Shown here: positions 9,113 to 18,252 of the stretch, piece by piece | How the letters are laid out: the number at the start of each line of letters is the position of its first letter | Numbering within the stretch: the first letter of the stretch is position 1 | Source: Candidatus Scalindua japonica | GTDB taxonomy: Bacteria > Planctomycetota > Brocadiia > Brocadiales > Scalinduaceae | NCBI RefSeq assembly: GCF_002443295.1 | Contig: NZ_BAOS01000028.1 | Span: 372,001-436,000, forward strand | Length of the DNA stretch: 64,000 bases | Direction of reading: 5' to 3' | The notes under the pieces: generated by a model | Told to the model about the DNA's origin: nothing | Database searches by the model: none | What the model saw: the letters and a program-made list of their open reading frames with translations, nothing else | Program-made: the position numbers and the translations under genes

Positions 9113-11236
9113 ATGAACGATAAATTTAGAAAAATACTTCTCAGAAAAATAAACTTAGATTCAAGAGTTATAAGGGTTTTCATATCTCTCACCTTTATTC
9201 TTTTCCTTTTACTGAATCTATCTTTTTTTCCTACTGAAAGTGTTCATGCTCAGAACGAAGAGATGGAGCTTGAAGAGATATTTGCTATCTTTTCAGAGGA
9301 GGAGATAGTTGTCAGTGCATTAAAAAAACCCAGAAAGGTTTCTAAATCTCCAGCCATAATGAGTGTGATTACGGCCAGACAGATAAAACAAATGGGCTTC
9401 AGGACATTATCGGATGTTTTAGAAACAGTACCTGGCTTTGATGTCTCCATGAACAAAAATGGTACCAGGGAAATTGGTGTGAGGGGCATACTTCTTCTGG
9501 ACTCATCAAAAATAAAGGTACTGATAGACGGACATTCCATTAATGAACCGGCGACAGGCGGTGCTACCTGGCTTTTTGACAGTCTTGTTGTTGAGAATGC
9601 AAAAAGGATAGAGATTATCAGGGGCCCCGGTTCGGCACTTTACGGTCAAAATGCTTTTCTTGCTGTCATCAACGTTATAACAAAGGATACAGATGATATC
9701 GATGGTTTACAAGTGACTGCAAGTGGTGGTTCCTTTGATACCCAGAATTATAATGTGTTATTTGGAAAGGAATTTGGTGCTCTGAAAGCTTCCGGATTCT
9801 TTGACTTTTTCGATACGGAAGGATTCAGTAAAAAGATTGAAGAGGATTTTGTTTTTGCCACGGATCCGGCCTCACTTACTCCTGGAAGATCTCAGAACCA
9901 AAAGGAAAGAATAGACCTGAATCTAAAGCTGTCGTATAAAAACCTGGAGCTCAATTCAAAATATATGAATAGAAAGAAGGAAGGTTACGTAGGTATTGAT
10001 AACACCCTTAGCGATGATACAACCTGGAGAGATACCTATGCATTTACAGAATTAATTTATAATATTAAATATAGTGAAAAGTTTAATATTAAAACAAGAG
10101 CATATTATGATTATTACTATAGTAGTGCTGAGATTGAGACGCGTCCTGAAGGGTTTGTTGATCAATTTACACGTCTTTTCCCTGATGGTATAAAATCAGT
10201 TACACGGTTTAAGGAACACACTTTAGGGATTGAAACCCAATTTAATTATAAAGTGTTTGAACGAAACGAATTGACGTTTGGATTCCAATATGAGTGGATA
10301 CACCAGAATAGCGTAAATCTTGATGCAAATATATTTCCTCCTACCATTGGTCCCCTTTCATCATTGACTGATTTCAGTCACGACTTTCCATTTACCAGAA
10401 GAAGTGCGACAAGACAGATATGGTCGCTTTACCTGCAGGATGAGTGGAACATTACGAAGGATGTTGATTTCACATTTGGTGTGAGATATGACCACTTTAC
10501 ACGGTTTGATAGTACAACCAATCCAAGGGCCGGGTTGATATGGCGGTTTATAGAGGACGCACACTTGAAGCTACTCTTTGCAACCGCCTTCAGGGCACCT
10601 AATTTTAACGAACTGTTCTTTGCAAATAATCCCATTGAGATAGGCAACTCTAACCTGGATCCTGAAAAGATAAATACATTTGAAGTTGGTCTGGGTTACA
10701 ATTTTACCGAGCATGTAAGAGGTAATGTTAATTATTTCTTTAATAGAATAAGGGACAGGATACAAAAAGATTCACAAACTCCCTCACAGGACCAAAACCT
10801 GGGAGGGGCGAGGATAAAAGGTATCGAAGCAGAATTGAAGGCAGATTGGGGAAATGATAATTATGTCTATGCCAATTACACATTTCAAGATGCTGAAGAG
10901 ACAAGGGACAGGAACCGTTTAGCTTTCGTCCCGATACATAAAGCAAATCTAGGATTTAATATAGGGTTCTGGAAATATGCCAATGCCAACGTTAACACAT
11001 TTATCAGTGGGCCAAGGCCGAGGGAAGATGGTGATACAAGAAGAGACCTGCCTTCTTACACACTTTCAAATCTCACGCTTATTGGAAAGAACTTCATTGA
11101 CAATTTTGAGATAAGAGGATCAGTGTTTAATCTTTTTGATAAAAGCTATGATGATCCTGCACAAAAAAATACAGTCCCTACAGATTATCCTCAACAAGGC
11201 AGGTCATTTATAATTGAATTACGTTACCGGTTTTGA
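9113..11236 (+). CDS. TonB-dependent outer-membrane receptor
   Basis: 707 residues with a signal peptide (hydrophobic stretch about residues 23-42, cleavage likely after SVHAQ). The plug domain starts near residue 60: EEIVVSALKKPRKVSKSPA, then LSDVLETVPGFDV and IEIIRGPGSALYGQNA, standard plug motifs. The rest is a beta-barrel ending in ELRYRF with the C-terminal Phe typical of outer-membrane proteins. It imports a metal chelate or other bulky ligand using TonB energy. The genes behind it (binding protein, kinase, receivers) start within a few bases, suggesting one transcription unit. Confidence 0.93.
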   Translation: MNDKFRKILLRKINLDSRVIRVFISLTFILFLLLNLSFFPTESVHAQNEEMELEEIFAIFSEEEIVVSALKKPRKVSKSPAIMSVITARQIKQMGFRTLSDVLETVPGFDVSMNKNGTREIGVRGILLLDSSKIKVLIDGHSINEPATGGATWLFDSLVVENAKRIEIIRGPGSALYGQNAFLAVINVITKDTDDIDGLQVTASGGSFDTQNYNVLFGKEFGALKASGFFDFFDTEGFSKKIEEDFVFATDPASLTPGRSQNQKERIDLNLKLSYKNLELNSKYMNRKKEGYVGIDNTLSDDTTWRDTYAFTELIYNIKYSEKFNIKTRAYYDYYYSSAEIETRPEGFVDQFTRLFPDGIKSVTRFKEHTLGIETQFNYKVFERNELTFGFQYEWIHQNSVNLDANIFPPTIGPLSSLTDFSHDFPFTRRSATRQIWSLYLQDEWNITKDVDFTFGVRYDHFTRFDSTTNPRAGLIWRFIEDAHLKLLFATAFRAPNFNELFFANNPIEIGNSNLDPEKINTFEVGLGYNFTEHVRGNVNYFFNRIRDRIQKDSQTPSQDQNLGGARIKGIEAELKADWGNDNYVYANYTFQDAEETRDRNRLAFVPIHKANLGFNIGFWKYANANVNTFISGPRPREDGDTRRDLPSYTLSNLTLIGKNFIDNFEIRGSVFNLFDKSYDDPAQKNTVPTDYPQQGRSFIIELRYRF

Positions 11237-11239
11237 TTA

Positions 11240-12178
11240 ATGATAAATACAATCCGCATATTTTTGGTACTTATTATAACTCTTTGTTCACTCATTAGCA
11301 GTACTTACTGTGCTCATGCAGAAAAGACAGCAGTTGTGATCAAGAGTCAGAGCCTCTCCGCATATAACGAAGTTGTTAATGGCTTCCAGGATGAATGTAT
11401 TGAAAATAATATTAAGATAAAATCAATTTACGATCTGAATGGCAAGATGAAAGTCGGGCAGAAGATAGTACGCAAGGTCAGGATGGAAAAGCCGGATATT
11501 GTTCTGGCAATAGGAGTTCTGGCGGCGACTGTAGTAAAAGAGAAAATCGATGATATACCTATTGTGTTTTGTATGGTAATTAATCATGAACGATTTTATC
11601 TTTCTGCGCCAAACATAACAGGCATTTCAACTGAAATTGCCATAAAAGACCAATTGAAAGGTTTTCAGGCTGTTTTAAGCCCGTTTAAGCGTATGGGTGT
11701 AATTTATGACCCTTCTAAGACTGGAAACATTGTTGAAAACGCAGAGAAAGAAGTAGAGAATAGTGGTATGAGTCTGGTTAAATATGAAATTGATTCACCA
11801 AAAGAGGTATCCGATGCGATGGAAAAGCTGATAGGCAAGATTGATGTCCTGTGGTTGTTGCCTGATAGTTCAGTAGTAACGAAAAAGTCATTTGGATTAA
11901 TTAAATCCACTACACTCAAAAACAGGATTCCTTTGCTATGTACATCAGATGCTTTCGTGAAGGCAGGAGCCCTGGCAGCCGTGTTTCCGGATTATAATTT
12001 TGTCGGAAGACAGGCAGCAGGATTAGCCAGAAAAATATTAGTACAATCCGTCGCAGGTTCGCTTGGTATCGTAAATCCGGACCACTTTAGATTAGCAATA
12101 AACACCGATACAGCAGAAAAACTTGGTTTAGAAGTTAAAGTGGGCCAGGAAGATCTGAAGATAAAAATTTATCCATAA
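11240..12178 (+). CDS. ABC-type substrate-binding protein (ABC_sub_bind/DUF534 family)
   Basis: 312 residues starting 4 bases after the TonB receptor stop. A signal peptide ends near THE motif STYCAHAEKT. The body matches the periplasmic binding family PF04392: KPDIVLAIGVLAATVVKEK, IPIVFCMVINHE, GISTEIAIKDQLKGFQAVL, and SDAFVKAGALAAVFPDY. Members bind small ligands such as tryptophan or serve kinases as sensors. No permease or ATPase gene follows. Because a histidine kinase follows directly, I infer that it may present ligand to that sensor rather than to a transporter. Confidence 0.82.
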   Translation: MINTIRIFLVLIITLCSLISSTYCAHAEKTAVVIKSQSLSAYNEVVNGFQDECIENNIKIKSIYDLNGKMKVGQKIVRKVRMEKPDIVLAIGVLAATVVKEKIDDIPIVFCMVINHERFYLSAPNITGISTEIAIKDQLKGFQAVLSPFKRMGVIYDPSKTGNIVENAEKEVENSGMSLVKYEIDSPKEVSDAMEKLIGKIDVLWLLPDSSVVTKKSFGLIKSTTLKNRIPLLCTSDAFVKAGALAAVFPDYNFVGRQAAGLARKILVQSVAGSLGIVNPDHFRLAINTDTAEKLGLEVKVGQEDLKIKIYP

Positions 12179-12201
12179 AACTTTTGATATTAGAAAATTA
12201 A

Positions 12202-13812
12202 ATGAAAATTGGAATAAGATTCAAATTCATATTTTTCACAAGTTTACTAATTTCCATTATAGGAGTATCCAGTAGTTGGTTCTTCTCAACTCAAGCGAGG
12301 AGACAGCTTGAAGAAGAGTTAAAGAAAAGAGGTTATTCTTTAATATCTCAACTTGCACAGGATGGTGAGGTTAAAGATTCCATGAGTGTCGCGCAAAAAG
12401 CTTTCTTTTTTGAACCGATCAGAAGGTTACGCAATTTAGATATAGAGAAGGAGCTGGCATATTGGCGTGTGTTGCTTGCTCAGGATAATATTCTGCTTGA
12501 AGAAAAAGAAGAATGGATTAAGACGGAAATTGATAAAATACCTGTACACAACAACATTAAGAGCATTACAGGCCCTGTTTTTAATGTTTACATTACAGAT
12601 ACCGGTGAACAATTTTATAATTTTGTTATACCTATTTATGAAAAGCATTCAATTGCTGATGAAGAATTTGCCGCCCAATTTTTTGGTTCAGGTGAAGATT
12701 ATGATCAGAAAGAGGAAAAACTCCTGGGGATTATTCAGATCGGTCTGACCCCTGAACGGATTAATAATAAGATGCAGACTGTCCTGTGGACAAGCAGTTT
12801 ACCATTGGGATTTATTATTGTATTAGTCGGCGTAGGTGTTTCGTATTTTATAGCAAGTGGAGTAGTAAAACCCGTTAAACATCTTGTAACAATAACGGAA
12901 AAGGTCGCGGCTGGTGACTTGGGACAGAAAGTTGAAATTAGTTCGGGAGATGAAATAGGACTGTTGGCATCTCAATTTAATCAGATGACAAGAAGCCTGA
13001 AACAGCTTATTGATGAAAAAGAAGGTGTTATGGATGAACTGAAAAGAGTAAATACGGAACTCTCATCAATAAATATTGAGCTGGTCCAGAAGAATGAGCA
13101 ATTGAATGATGCGCAGGAACAACTGGTAAGAACTGAGAAATTAGCCGCTGTTGGAACATTAGCTTCCGGAGTAAGCCATGAATTAAGAAATCCACTTAGT
13201 GCCATAAAAAATGCTGTTTTTCTTTTGAAAAGAAAATTGTCCAGGAAACCATTGCCGGATATTGACGAAAAGTCAATGCAATTTCTTGATATTATGGACA
13301 AGGAGATTGATAGAAGTTCCAGAATAATAAATGACCTTTTAGGATTCACACGTGTTACCAAACCCACCAGGTTTAGCTCAGATATCAATGAAGTTGTGAA
13401 TGAAGCGATATCTAGAGTAGAGATTGCTGAAAATATACAACTGTCTGACAACCTGCAATCCAATCTGCCTCTGGTAATGATAGATCCAAACCAGATAGGC
13501 CAGGTACTTATAAACGTGATTGAAAATGCCTGTCAGGCAATGGTGGATAGTGGAGAACTGACAATCAGCACAAAAGTGTCAGGTCGTTTTATCGAAATTG
13601 AAATTGGTGATTCGGGATGTGGAATTCCTGAAAAAGAGATAAAAAAAATATTCGACCCACTGTTTACAACTAAATCCAGTGGAACGGGGATTGGCCTGGC
13701 ATTATGCCATGGAATTATGCAAAAACATAATGGGGTTATCAATGTGAAAAGCCAGGAAGGTGTTGGGACGAAAATGTTTATTAAACTACCATTAGTAGAT
13801 GTAGATGAGTGA
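12202..13812 (+). CDS. Membrane sensor histidine kinase with HAMP domain
   Basis: 536 residues. The first membrane helix is at about 8-28 and the second at about 198-220, with a periplasmic sensor domain of roughly 170 residues between. HAMP follows (VKPVKHLVTITEKVAAGDLG), then a coiled coil, then HisKA with the phospho-acceptor His in ASGVSHELRNPLSAIKN (near residue 326), and an ATPase domain with N (ENACQAM), G1 (DSGCGIPE) and G2 (GTGIGLALC) boxes. The stop overlaps the next gene's start by 8 bases, so kinase and receivers are made together. Ligand unknown. Confidence 0.92.
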   Translation: MKIGIRFKFIFFTSLLISIIGVSSSWFFSTQARRQLEEELKKRGYSLISQLAQDGEVKDSMSVAQKAFFFEPIRRLRNLDIEKELAYWRVLLAQDNILLEEKEEWIKTEIDKIPVHNNIKSITGPVFNVYITDTGEQFYNFVIPIYEKHSIADEEFAAQFFGSGEDYDQKEEKLLGIIQIGLTPERINNKMQTVLWTSSLPLGFIIVLVGVGVSYFIASGVVKPVKHLVTITEKVAAGDLGQKVEISSGDEIGLLASQFNQMTRSLKQLIDEKEGVMDELKRVNTELSSINIELVQKNEQLNDAQEQLVRTEKLAAVGTLASGVSHELRNPLSAIKNAVFLLKRKLSRKPLPDIDEKSMQFLDIMDKEIDRSSRIINDLLGFTRVTKPTRFSSDINEVVNEAISRVEIAENIQLSDNLQSNLPLVMIDPNQIGQVLINVIENACQAMVDSGELTISTKVSGRFIEIEIGDSGCGIPEKEIKKIFDPLFTTKSSGTGIGLALCHGIMQKHNGVINVKSQEGVGTKMFIKLPLVDVDE

Positions 13813-14530
13813 ACAGCTTAACATATTAGTAGTAGACGATGAACCAGGTATAAGAATTACCCTGACAGAAATCCTGGAAGATGAGGGATACAACGTTATA
13901 GCGGCTGCAGATGGTTATAAGGGGATCGCCGCTGCTCAAAAGAAAAATTTTGAAATTGCTTTCATAGATATGAGAATGCCGGGAATTAATGGCATTGAGA
14001 CATTTAAAGAAATCAAGAGAATTAGTCCCGGTACAACTGTTTTTTTGATGACTGCTTTTCTTGCTGAAGAAACTTTGAATGAAATGGTCGGGCTGGAAAT
14101 ACAGGCAATCCTGGACAAACCATTGGACCTGGATGTAATTTTGAAAACTTTAAAGGAAGATTTAACAAAGACTACTATACTGGTAGTTGATGACGAATGT
14201 TCTTTTCGCGAAACATTAAAAGAGGTGTTGGGGAAAAATGGGTACAGTGCATATGTAGCAGAAGACGGGCTCACTGCAATAAAAATGGCAAAAGAAACTC
14301 ATTTTGATATTGTTTTTATTGATGTCATGTTACCTGGAATAAACGGGTTTCAAACACTTGAAAAGATCAAGGAAATTGATCCGGCAACAAACGTAATAAT
14401 GATGACAGACCAGAATATTGATGATTTTATAGAGCCGGCGGTATCACGAGGGGCCTTTGCACATTTAACCAAACCTGTTGACTTGGTAAAGTTATTGCAA
14501 TTAACAATTAATGCCATAGAAAACAGATAG
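13805..14530 (+). CDS. Response regulator with two receiver domains, no output domain
   Basis: 241 residues. Receiver 1 is about residues 5-118: acidic pocket VDDE, phospho-Asp in FIDMRMPG, Lys in LDKPLD. Receiver 2 is about 122-240: VDDE, FIDVMLPG, LTKPVD. Both keep the acidic pocket and phospho-Asp. In both, the usual Thr/Ser before the conserved Lys step is present (MTA in the first, MTD in the second). With no DNA-binding or enzymatic part it probably relays phosphate. It is translationally coupled to the kinase before it. An HD-GYP fragment right after it suggests the original protein or operon had an HD-GYP output. Confidence 0.9.
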   Translation: MSEQLNILVVDDEPGIRITLTEILEDEGYNVIAAADGYKGIAAAQKKNFEIAFIDMRMPGINGIETFKEIKRISPGTTVFLMTAFLAEETLNEMVGLEIQAILDKPLDLDVILKTLKEDLTKTTILVVDDECSFRETLKEVLGKNGYSAYVAEDGLTAIKMAKETHFDIVFIDVMLPGINGFQTLEKIKEIDPATNVIMMTDQNIDDFIEPAVSRGAFAHLTKPVDLVKLLQLTINAIENR

Positions 14531-14673
14531 AAGATTATTTAAAAGAGCATGGCAATGACAGTAGAAATGAGGGGAGTCCTTACACGGCAGGTCACCAAAG
14601 ACAGGTTGCTGAACTTGCCAGTGCCACCGCAGAAAATATGGAAATTCCCAGGGAGCAAATTGATAGTATATGA
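14521..14673 (+). pseudogene. HD-GYP domain fragment
   Basis: In the frame one base off the receiver gene, 14521-14673 reads KQIEDYLKEHGNDSR... then SPYTAGHQRQVAELASATAE and ends at a TGA. YTAGHQxxVAxLA is the start of the HD-GYP cyclic-di-GMP phosphodiesterase domain in response regulators. The HD and GYP motifs are absent. The remainder of the gap to 14864 shows nothing else. Confidence 0.65.
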
Positions 14674-14864
14674 TAAATATTAGCCTCTTTTTTTTCTAGA
14701 ATTATATCAAAACGAGTATAAATTGTCCGTTTCCCACTGACACTCCATCAATAGTCCTGAAACGATATTTGCATTCATCCTGAGTGTGTGTTAACATCAT
14801 TGTATTCCAATTCTTTCTTAACTTGTTACCTGACTAAAGTTGAAACAAAGTAATTAAATCTCTA

Positions 14865-15617
14865 ATGAATACTGATAAGGAAATATCACAAGAGGAACTC
14901 CTCAAAAAGAGGGCCGAAAGCATAAAAAGCATGTTTGGTTCTATAGTAGGCGTATATGACCTTCTGAATGCGTTATTAAGTCTTAATTTTGATAAGTCGT
15001 GGCGAAAGTTTGCTACAAAAGTAAGCGGCATAAAGCCGGATACAAAAGTGCTGGATGTTTGTACGGGTACGGGAGACCTTGCGATCTCATATTCAAAATT
15101 ATTAAATGGAAACGGGATGGTAGTCGGAAGTGACTATTGCCATGATATGCTGAAATATGGGCTTCCGAAGATTAAAAAAAGAGATTTGGAAGACAAGATC
15201 AAACTTGTAGAAGCGGACACACTGCAACTTCCTTTTCGTGATAACGCATTTGATATATCTACCGTTTCTTTTGGTATAAGAAATGTCGCGAACCTTGAAG
15301 ATGGAATAAAAGAGATGAGAAGAGTAGTCGGGCCGAACGGCAAGGTTGTGATATTGGAGTTCTCACAACCGACAAACTTTCTTTTTAAGAGAATATACTT
15401 CTTCTATTTTACCAGGATATTGCCAATGATTGGGAAGTTAATATCCAGAAGCAAGGTTGATGCATACTCATATTTGCCTCAATCAGTATTGGCTTTTCCG
15501 GATAGAGTCAGTTTAAAGAAAAAAATGGAGCAGTGCGGCCTGGAAGATGTAATGTTTTTTACCAGGACGTTGGGTATAGTGACAATCCATATAGGAAAAA
15601 AAACCGCAAATTCTTGA
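14865..15617 (+). CDS. ubiE: Demethylmenaquinone methyltransferase (UbiE/MenG)
   Basis: 250 residues, usual family length. The family markers are all there: SMFGSIVGVYDLLNALLSL near the start, SAM motif VLDVCTGTGDLAI, NAFDISTVSFGIRNVANLEDGI and GKVVILEFSQPTN. It methylates demethylmenaquinone (last step of menaquinone synthesis) on the cytoplasmic membrane face. It stands alone, with no men genes beside it, just upstream of a tRNA gene. Confidence 0.93.
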   Translation: MNTDKEISQEELLKKRAESIKSMFGSIVGVYDLLNALLSLNFDKSWRKFATKVSGIKPDTKVLDVCTGTGDLAISYSKLLNGNGMVVGSDYCHDMLKYGLPKIKKRDLEDKIKLVEADTLQLPFRDNAFDISTVSFGIRNVANLEDGIKEMRRVVGPNGKVVILEFSQPTNFLFKRIYFFYFTRILPMIGKLISRSKVDAYSYLPQSVLAFPDRVSLKKKMEQCGLEDVMFFTRTLGIVTIHIGKKTANS

Positions 15618-15683
15618 AAAAATAACAAAAGTACAAATTTTTATATTGATATTAAAGAGATATAAAATAAAATAAGAACTAAG

Positions 15684-15754
15684 TGGGGTATAGTGTAATG
15701 GTAGCACAATTGATTCTGGTTCAATTTGTCCGGGTTCAAATCCTGGTACCCCAG
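15684..15754 (+). tRNA. tRNA-Gln (anticodon CUG)
   Basis: 71-base cloverleaf: acceptor arms TGGGGTA (15684-15690) and TACCCCA (15747-15753), D-arm with AATGGTAGC, anticodon stem ATTGA/TCAAT around loop TTCTGGT (anticodon CTG), T-arm CCGGGTTCAAATCCTGG. The CCA end is not encoded. A region of broken genes begins directly after it, consistent with use as an integration site. Confidence 0.93.
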
Positions 15755-15827
15755 CTCTTTCTTTCTCAATGACTTACGACAATTTTGAAGCACCCAAAAA
15801 ACCCTCTTTTTCACTGATTGTAGTCAA

Positions 15828-15927
15828 ATTGTAGTCAGATTCTAAAATATCAACTCCAATTCTCAGACTTTCAGTACAGTGATGGGCATATCTCTTTTGA
15901 GTTGATATTTTAGAATCTGACTACAAT
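15828..15927. repeat. Perfect 29-bp inverted repeat next to tRNA-Gln
   Basis: Arm 15828-15856 is the exact reverse complement of 15899-15927, with 42 bases between. The left arm is preceded by a partial copy of its own start (TTGTAGTCA at about 15818-15826). It sits between the tRNA and the broken NTPase gene, so it may be the end of an integrated element. Confidence 0.8.
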
Positions 15928-16508
15928 CGGTGTACTTGACGGCCCAAGACTGGCCAGCATATCTGAAATTGTATTACTTTTACTCATTGCATTAGCTTGT
16001 ACTCGCGAGTTGCCACCGGTCGATCTCCAGAACTCCGTTCCATCTTCTATGGTCGCATCTGCAAAAAACTCCTGAAGATGAACAAGTGTTTCTGCCTCGC
16101 TGAATGGTAGCAGTTCAAGCTGTCGAACTTTACTTGAAGGCATGAGAAGTTCGATACGCTCAGTTCTACATAGAGTAACAATCCGACATCCTTCTGGAAC
16201 ATTTTCACGCAATAGCTGATGAGCAAAACAGGAGTCACTACGCTCACTTGCCGCCATCTCTGCATTGTCCTCGGCATCAACAAAAACAACAAGAACCGCA
16301 TCAGGATTTGCTTTCCAACAGTAACAACCTTCCCAATCTCAAGAATACCATTTTTAAATCGGTCGCTAATTGGTCGGCTAGTGACAATCGAGAACTTTAC
16401 AGATCTAGAACGGCCATTTTGGCTTTCTTCACAGGAAATCCCACGAAATCTTTTTGCAAAACCCTCGATGGTGTCCCTCAAATCACTTAGGTTAAAATGC
16501 TCGGACAC
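15910..16508 (-). pseudogene. Broken NTPase-like gene (central part only)
   Basis: Two overlapping minus-strand frames make one protein when joined near 16305-16316. The upstream frame reads DLRDTIEGFAKRFRGIS ... LEIGKVVTVGK and the downstream one NPDAVLVVFVDAEDNAEMAA ... CRIVTLCRTERIELL ... FSEAETLVHL. VVFVDAEDNAE looks like a Walker B strand of a STAND-type or AAA ATPase and CRTER like a sensor region. The P-loop end and C-terminal part are missing. I do not recognise the exact family. Defence-type ATPases of this sort are common on islands, which is only suggestive. Confidence 0.5.
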
Positions 16509-16673
16509 TCTCTATAGTAAATCGTGAAGTGCCTAGCGTTATAATACTTGTACTAGTTTGTTAAATCAAGATTAAAAATAAGGACTTACGACAAATTTTC
16601 TTGATTTTTAAATATCATATAAATATTGACTTACAAAAGAGGGTGTCAGTTGTTTTTTAGTATCAAGATATCA

Positions 16674-16707
16674 AATAAATATGATTAGTAAATAAATATG
16701 ATTAGTA
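16674..16707. repeat. 17-bp tandem duplication
   Basis: AATAAATATGATTAGTA occurs twice head to tail (16674-16690, 16691-16707) in an AT-rich non-coding stretch upstream of the toxin-antitoxin remnant. Confidence 0.8.
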
Positions 16708-16800
16708 AATGGCTATCATATTTGTTACTTTTTACGTTTGAAGATTGATAAAAACAATAGTTGGAAGGATAAGATAGACCCTGTATGAAGAGATTTTTAG

Positions 16801-16828
16801 TTGACAAAGTTAACCTGTTTGTTAACAT
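16801..16828 (+). promoter_or_regulatory. Promoter with GTTAAC operator-like pair, toxin-antitoxin module
   Basis: TTGACA (16801-16806), 16 bases, TAACAT (16823-16828). Two GTTAAC hexamers at 16809-16814 and 16821-16826 are spaced by 6 bases inside the promoter, a likely binding site for the HigA-type antitoxin. The toxin start follows at 16838. Confidence 0.55.
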
Positions 16829-16837
16829 GTGTCCTTA

Positions 16838-17192
16838 ATGAATGAAGTCATATTTTACGAGACTACATCAGGTCAGAAGCCAATTGAGGGCTTTCTTGAA
16901 ACATTGTCAGCTAAAGAGGCACAGAAAGTGGCCTGGGTTGAATCTGGTTGAGGAGTTAGACCGTGTTCCTTCTCAGTATTTAAAAAAACTTACAAAAACG
17001 GATGAACTTTGGGAAGTTCGGGTCACAGTGGGTTCAAATATCTACAGGCTTCTTGGCTTTTTCTATGGAACGAATTTATTAGTTTTGGCTCATGCATTCC
17101 AAAAGAAAACTCAAAAAACACCGAGACAAGCCATCAAGCTTGCTGAAAAACGTAAACACGAATATTTTGAAAGGAAGGGGAGAAAAAGATGA
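16838..17192 (+). pseudogene. HigB/Gp49-like (RelE superfamily) toxin, frameshifted
   Basis: The true start is ATG 16838: MNEVIFYETTSGQKPIEGFL ... EAQKVAWV then a TGA. The rest of the family sequence continues in another frame: LVEELDRVPSQYLKKLTKT, WEVRVTVGSNIYRLLGFF, HAFQKKTQKTP. The break is at about 16925-16945. The family cleaves mRNA on the ribosome. As written the toxin is dead, while the antitoxin overlapping it by 4 bases is intact. A sequencing error is possible. Typical intact length is about 115-120 residues. Confidence 0.75.
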
Positions 17193-17464
17193 GTGACCTT
17201 CAAAAGTACATAAAAAAACGTAAGGCACGAGACACTGAATTCGCAAAGGGTTTTGACACCGGATATGAGCAATTCAAAATTGGTGTTTTGCTGAAACAGG
17301 CCAGAGAAGAGGCAGGTTTGACTCAGGAGGAGCTTGCGGTAAAATTAGATACAAAAAAATCTGCTATCTCAAGAATTGAAAATCACGCAGAAGATATCAA
17401 ACTCTCTACTCTCGAAAAGTTTGCACACGCGCTTGGAAAGCATCTTCGGTTGGAAGTGGCCTGA
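17189..17464 (+). CDS. HigA-type antitoxin with XRE helix-turn-helix
   Basis: 91 residues; overlaps the toxin by 4 bases. The helix-turn-helix is visible at about residues 34-85: [20 protein letters not shown], then [23 protein letters not shown]. It should neutralise the HigB-like toxin and repress the shared promoter, probably through the GTTAAC pair at 16809-16826. The antitoxin survives though the toxin frame is broken, a common state in decaying modules. Confidence 0.85.
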   Translation: MSDLQKYIKKRKARDTEFAKGFDTGYEQFKIGVLLKQAREEAGLTQEELAVKLDTKKSAISRIENHAEDIKLSTLEKFAHALGKHLRLEVA

Positions 17465-17722
17465 AACGGCTCACCAAGATGTGGCTTTGATTCGCAGCCA
17501 CTTATTCCCATCGTTACACATGCGAGTTGATAACGACAATAGTTGGAAAGAGAAGATCGCCCCGTCCTATTTCTAAATGCATACTTAGAAATAGGAGAGA
17601 TACATCACCTCCCCGCAAGTAATGTTTAATAGACCACGCCCTAATTAATTTTAACGGTAAATGTTGCGTTTAAAGAGTTTTTACCTATGCGATTCTACGA
17701 CAAAAATAGTTGGAGGAAAATA

Positions 17723-17902
17723 ATGAAAGTTAAATATTTTTCAGATACAGATACTGCCCTGGTTGAATTTGCCGACAATGAAATTGTTGAAACTAAAGAA
17801 ATAAGTGAAAACGTTTATGTTGATCTTGATAGTGAAGGTAACTTAATAAACACCGATTTTCTCAGACCGAACTGTAGTCACAATAACAACCTAATTATGT
17901 AG
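17723..17902 (+). CDS. Small DUF2283-like protein
   Basis: 59 residues from ATG 17723 with GGAGG at 17711-17715; the in-frame ATG at 17687 lacks a site. MKVKYFSDTDTALVEFADNE then VETKEISENVYVDLDSEGNL matches the DUF2283 pattern (K.Y...D.L.......ET.E....V.VD.D..GN). Function unknown. The family is often beside toxin-antitoxin or mobile genes. The C-terminal end (RPNCSHNNNLIM) looks unrelated to the family and may be a readthrough tail. Confidence 0.7.
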   Translation: MKVKYFSDTDTALVEFADNEIVETKEISENVYVDLDSEGNLINTDFLRPNCSHNNNLIM

Positions 17903-18252
17903 CCAGAGAATTTGTTGAGGTACTAATATAATGACGGTTGGGCAAATTTATATATTAGTTTTTAGGGTACAAATTTGCTGATTAAACATTTTTAATAGTT
18001 TTAGTGTATATTCAAATCGTGTGGTTTTTACCTCGCAAACAGGTATGAAACTATCTATTTTAGCCTAAACTTGGATAGAGCCAGCATGATGATAATCGCT
18101 ATTTAGCTGTCTTAATCGCCAAAACAACCACCTAACTATCTTACAAAGCAACCTGTACTAACGGCAAAAACAATCAAATTTCGGGTTTATTAGTGACGAG
18201 TATAATACTTGAGAAAATCGGTGTTAAATGACCCATACCGCATTATTTCTTC
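17903..18252. other. Non-coding gap
   Basis: 350 bases between convergent units; no ORF, RNA gene or strong hairpin seen. It marks the end of the decayed island and the 3' side of the mannoside cluster. Confidence 0.4.

Larger units (their letters stand above)
16745..17566. repeat. Imperfect ~40-bp direct repeats flanking the toxin-antitoxin module
   Basis: 16745-16784 and 17527-17566 share TTGATAA..ACAATAGTTGGAA.GA.AAGAT.G.CC, 782 bases apart. A weaker third copy is at about 17690-17720, just before the DUF2283-like gene. Each copy lies upstream of a small gene, so these may be cassette boundaries or duplicated leader sequences. Confidence 0.6.

Noticed and set aside
9250-9540. Long antisense frames inside the TonB receptor and other large genes
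   Set aside because: Shadows of the coding strand with no independent support.
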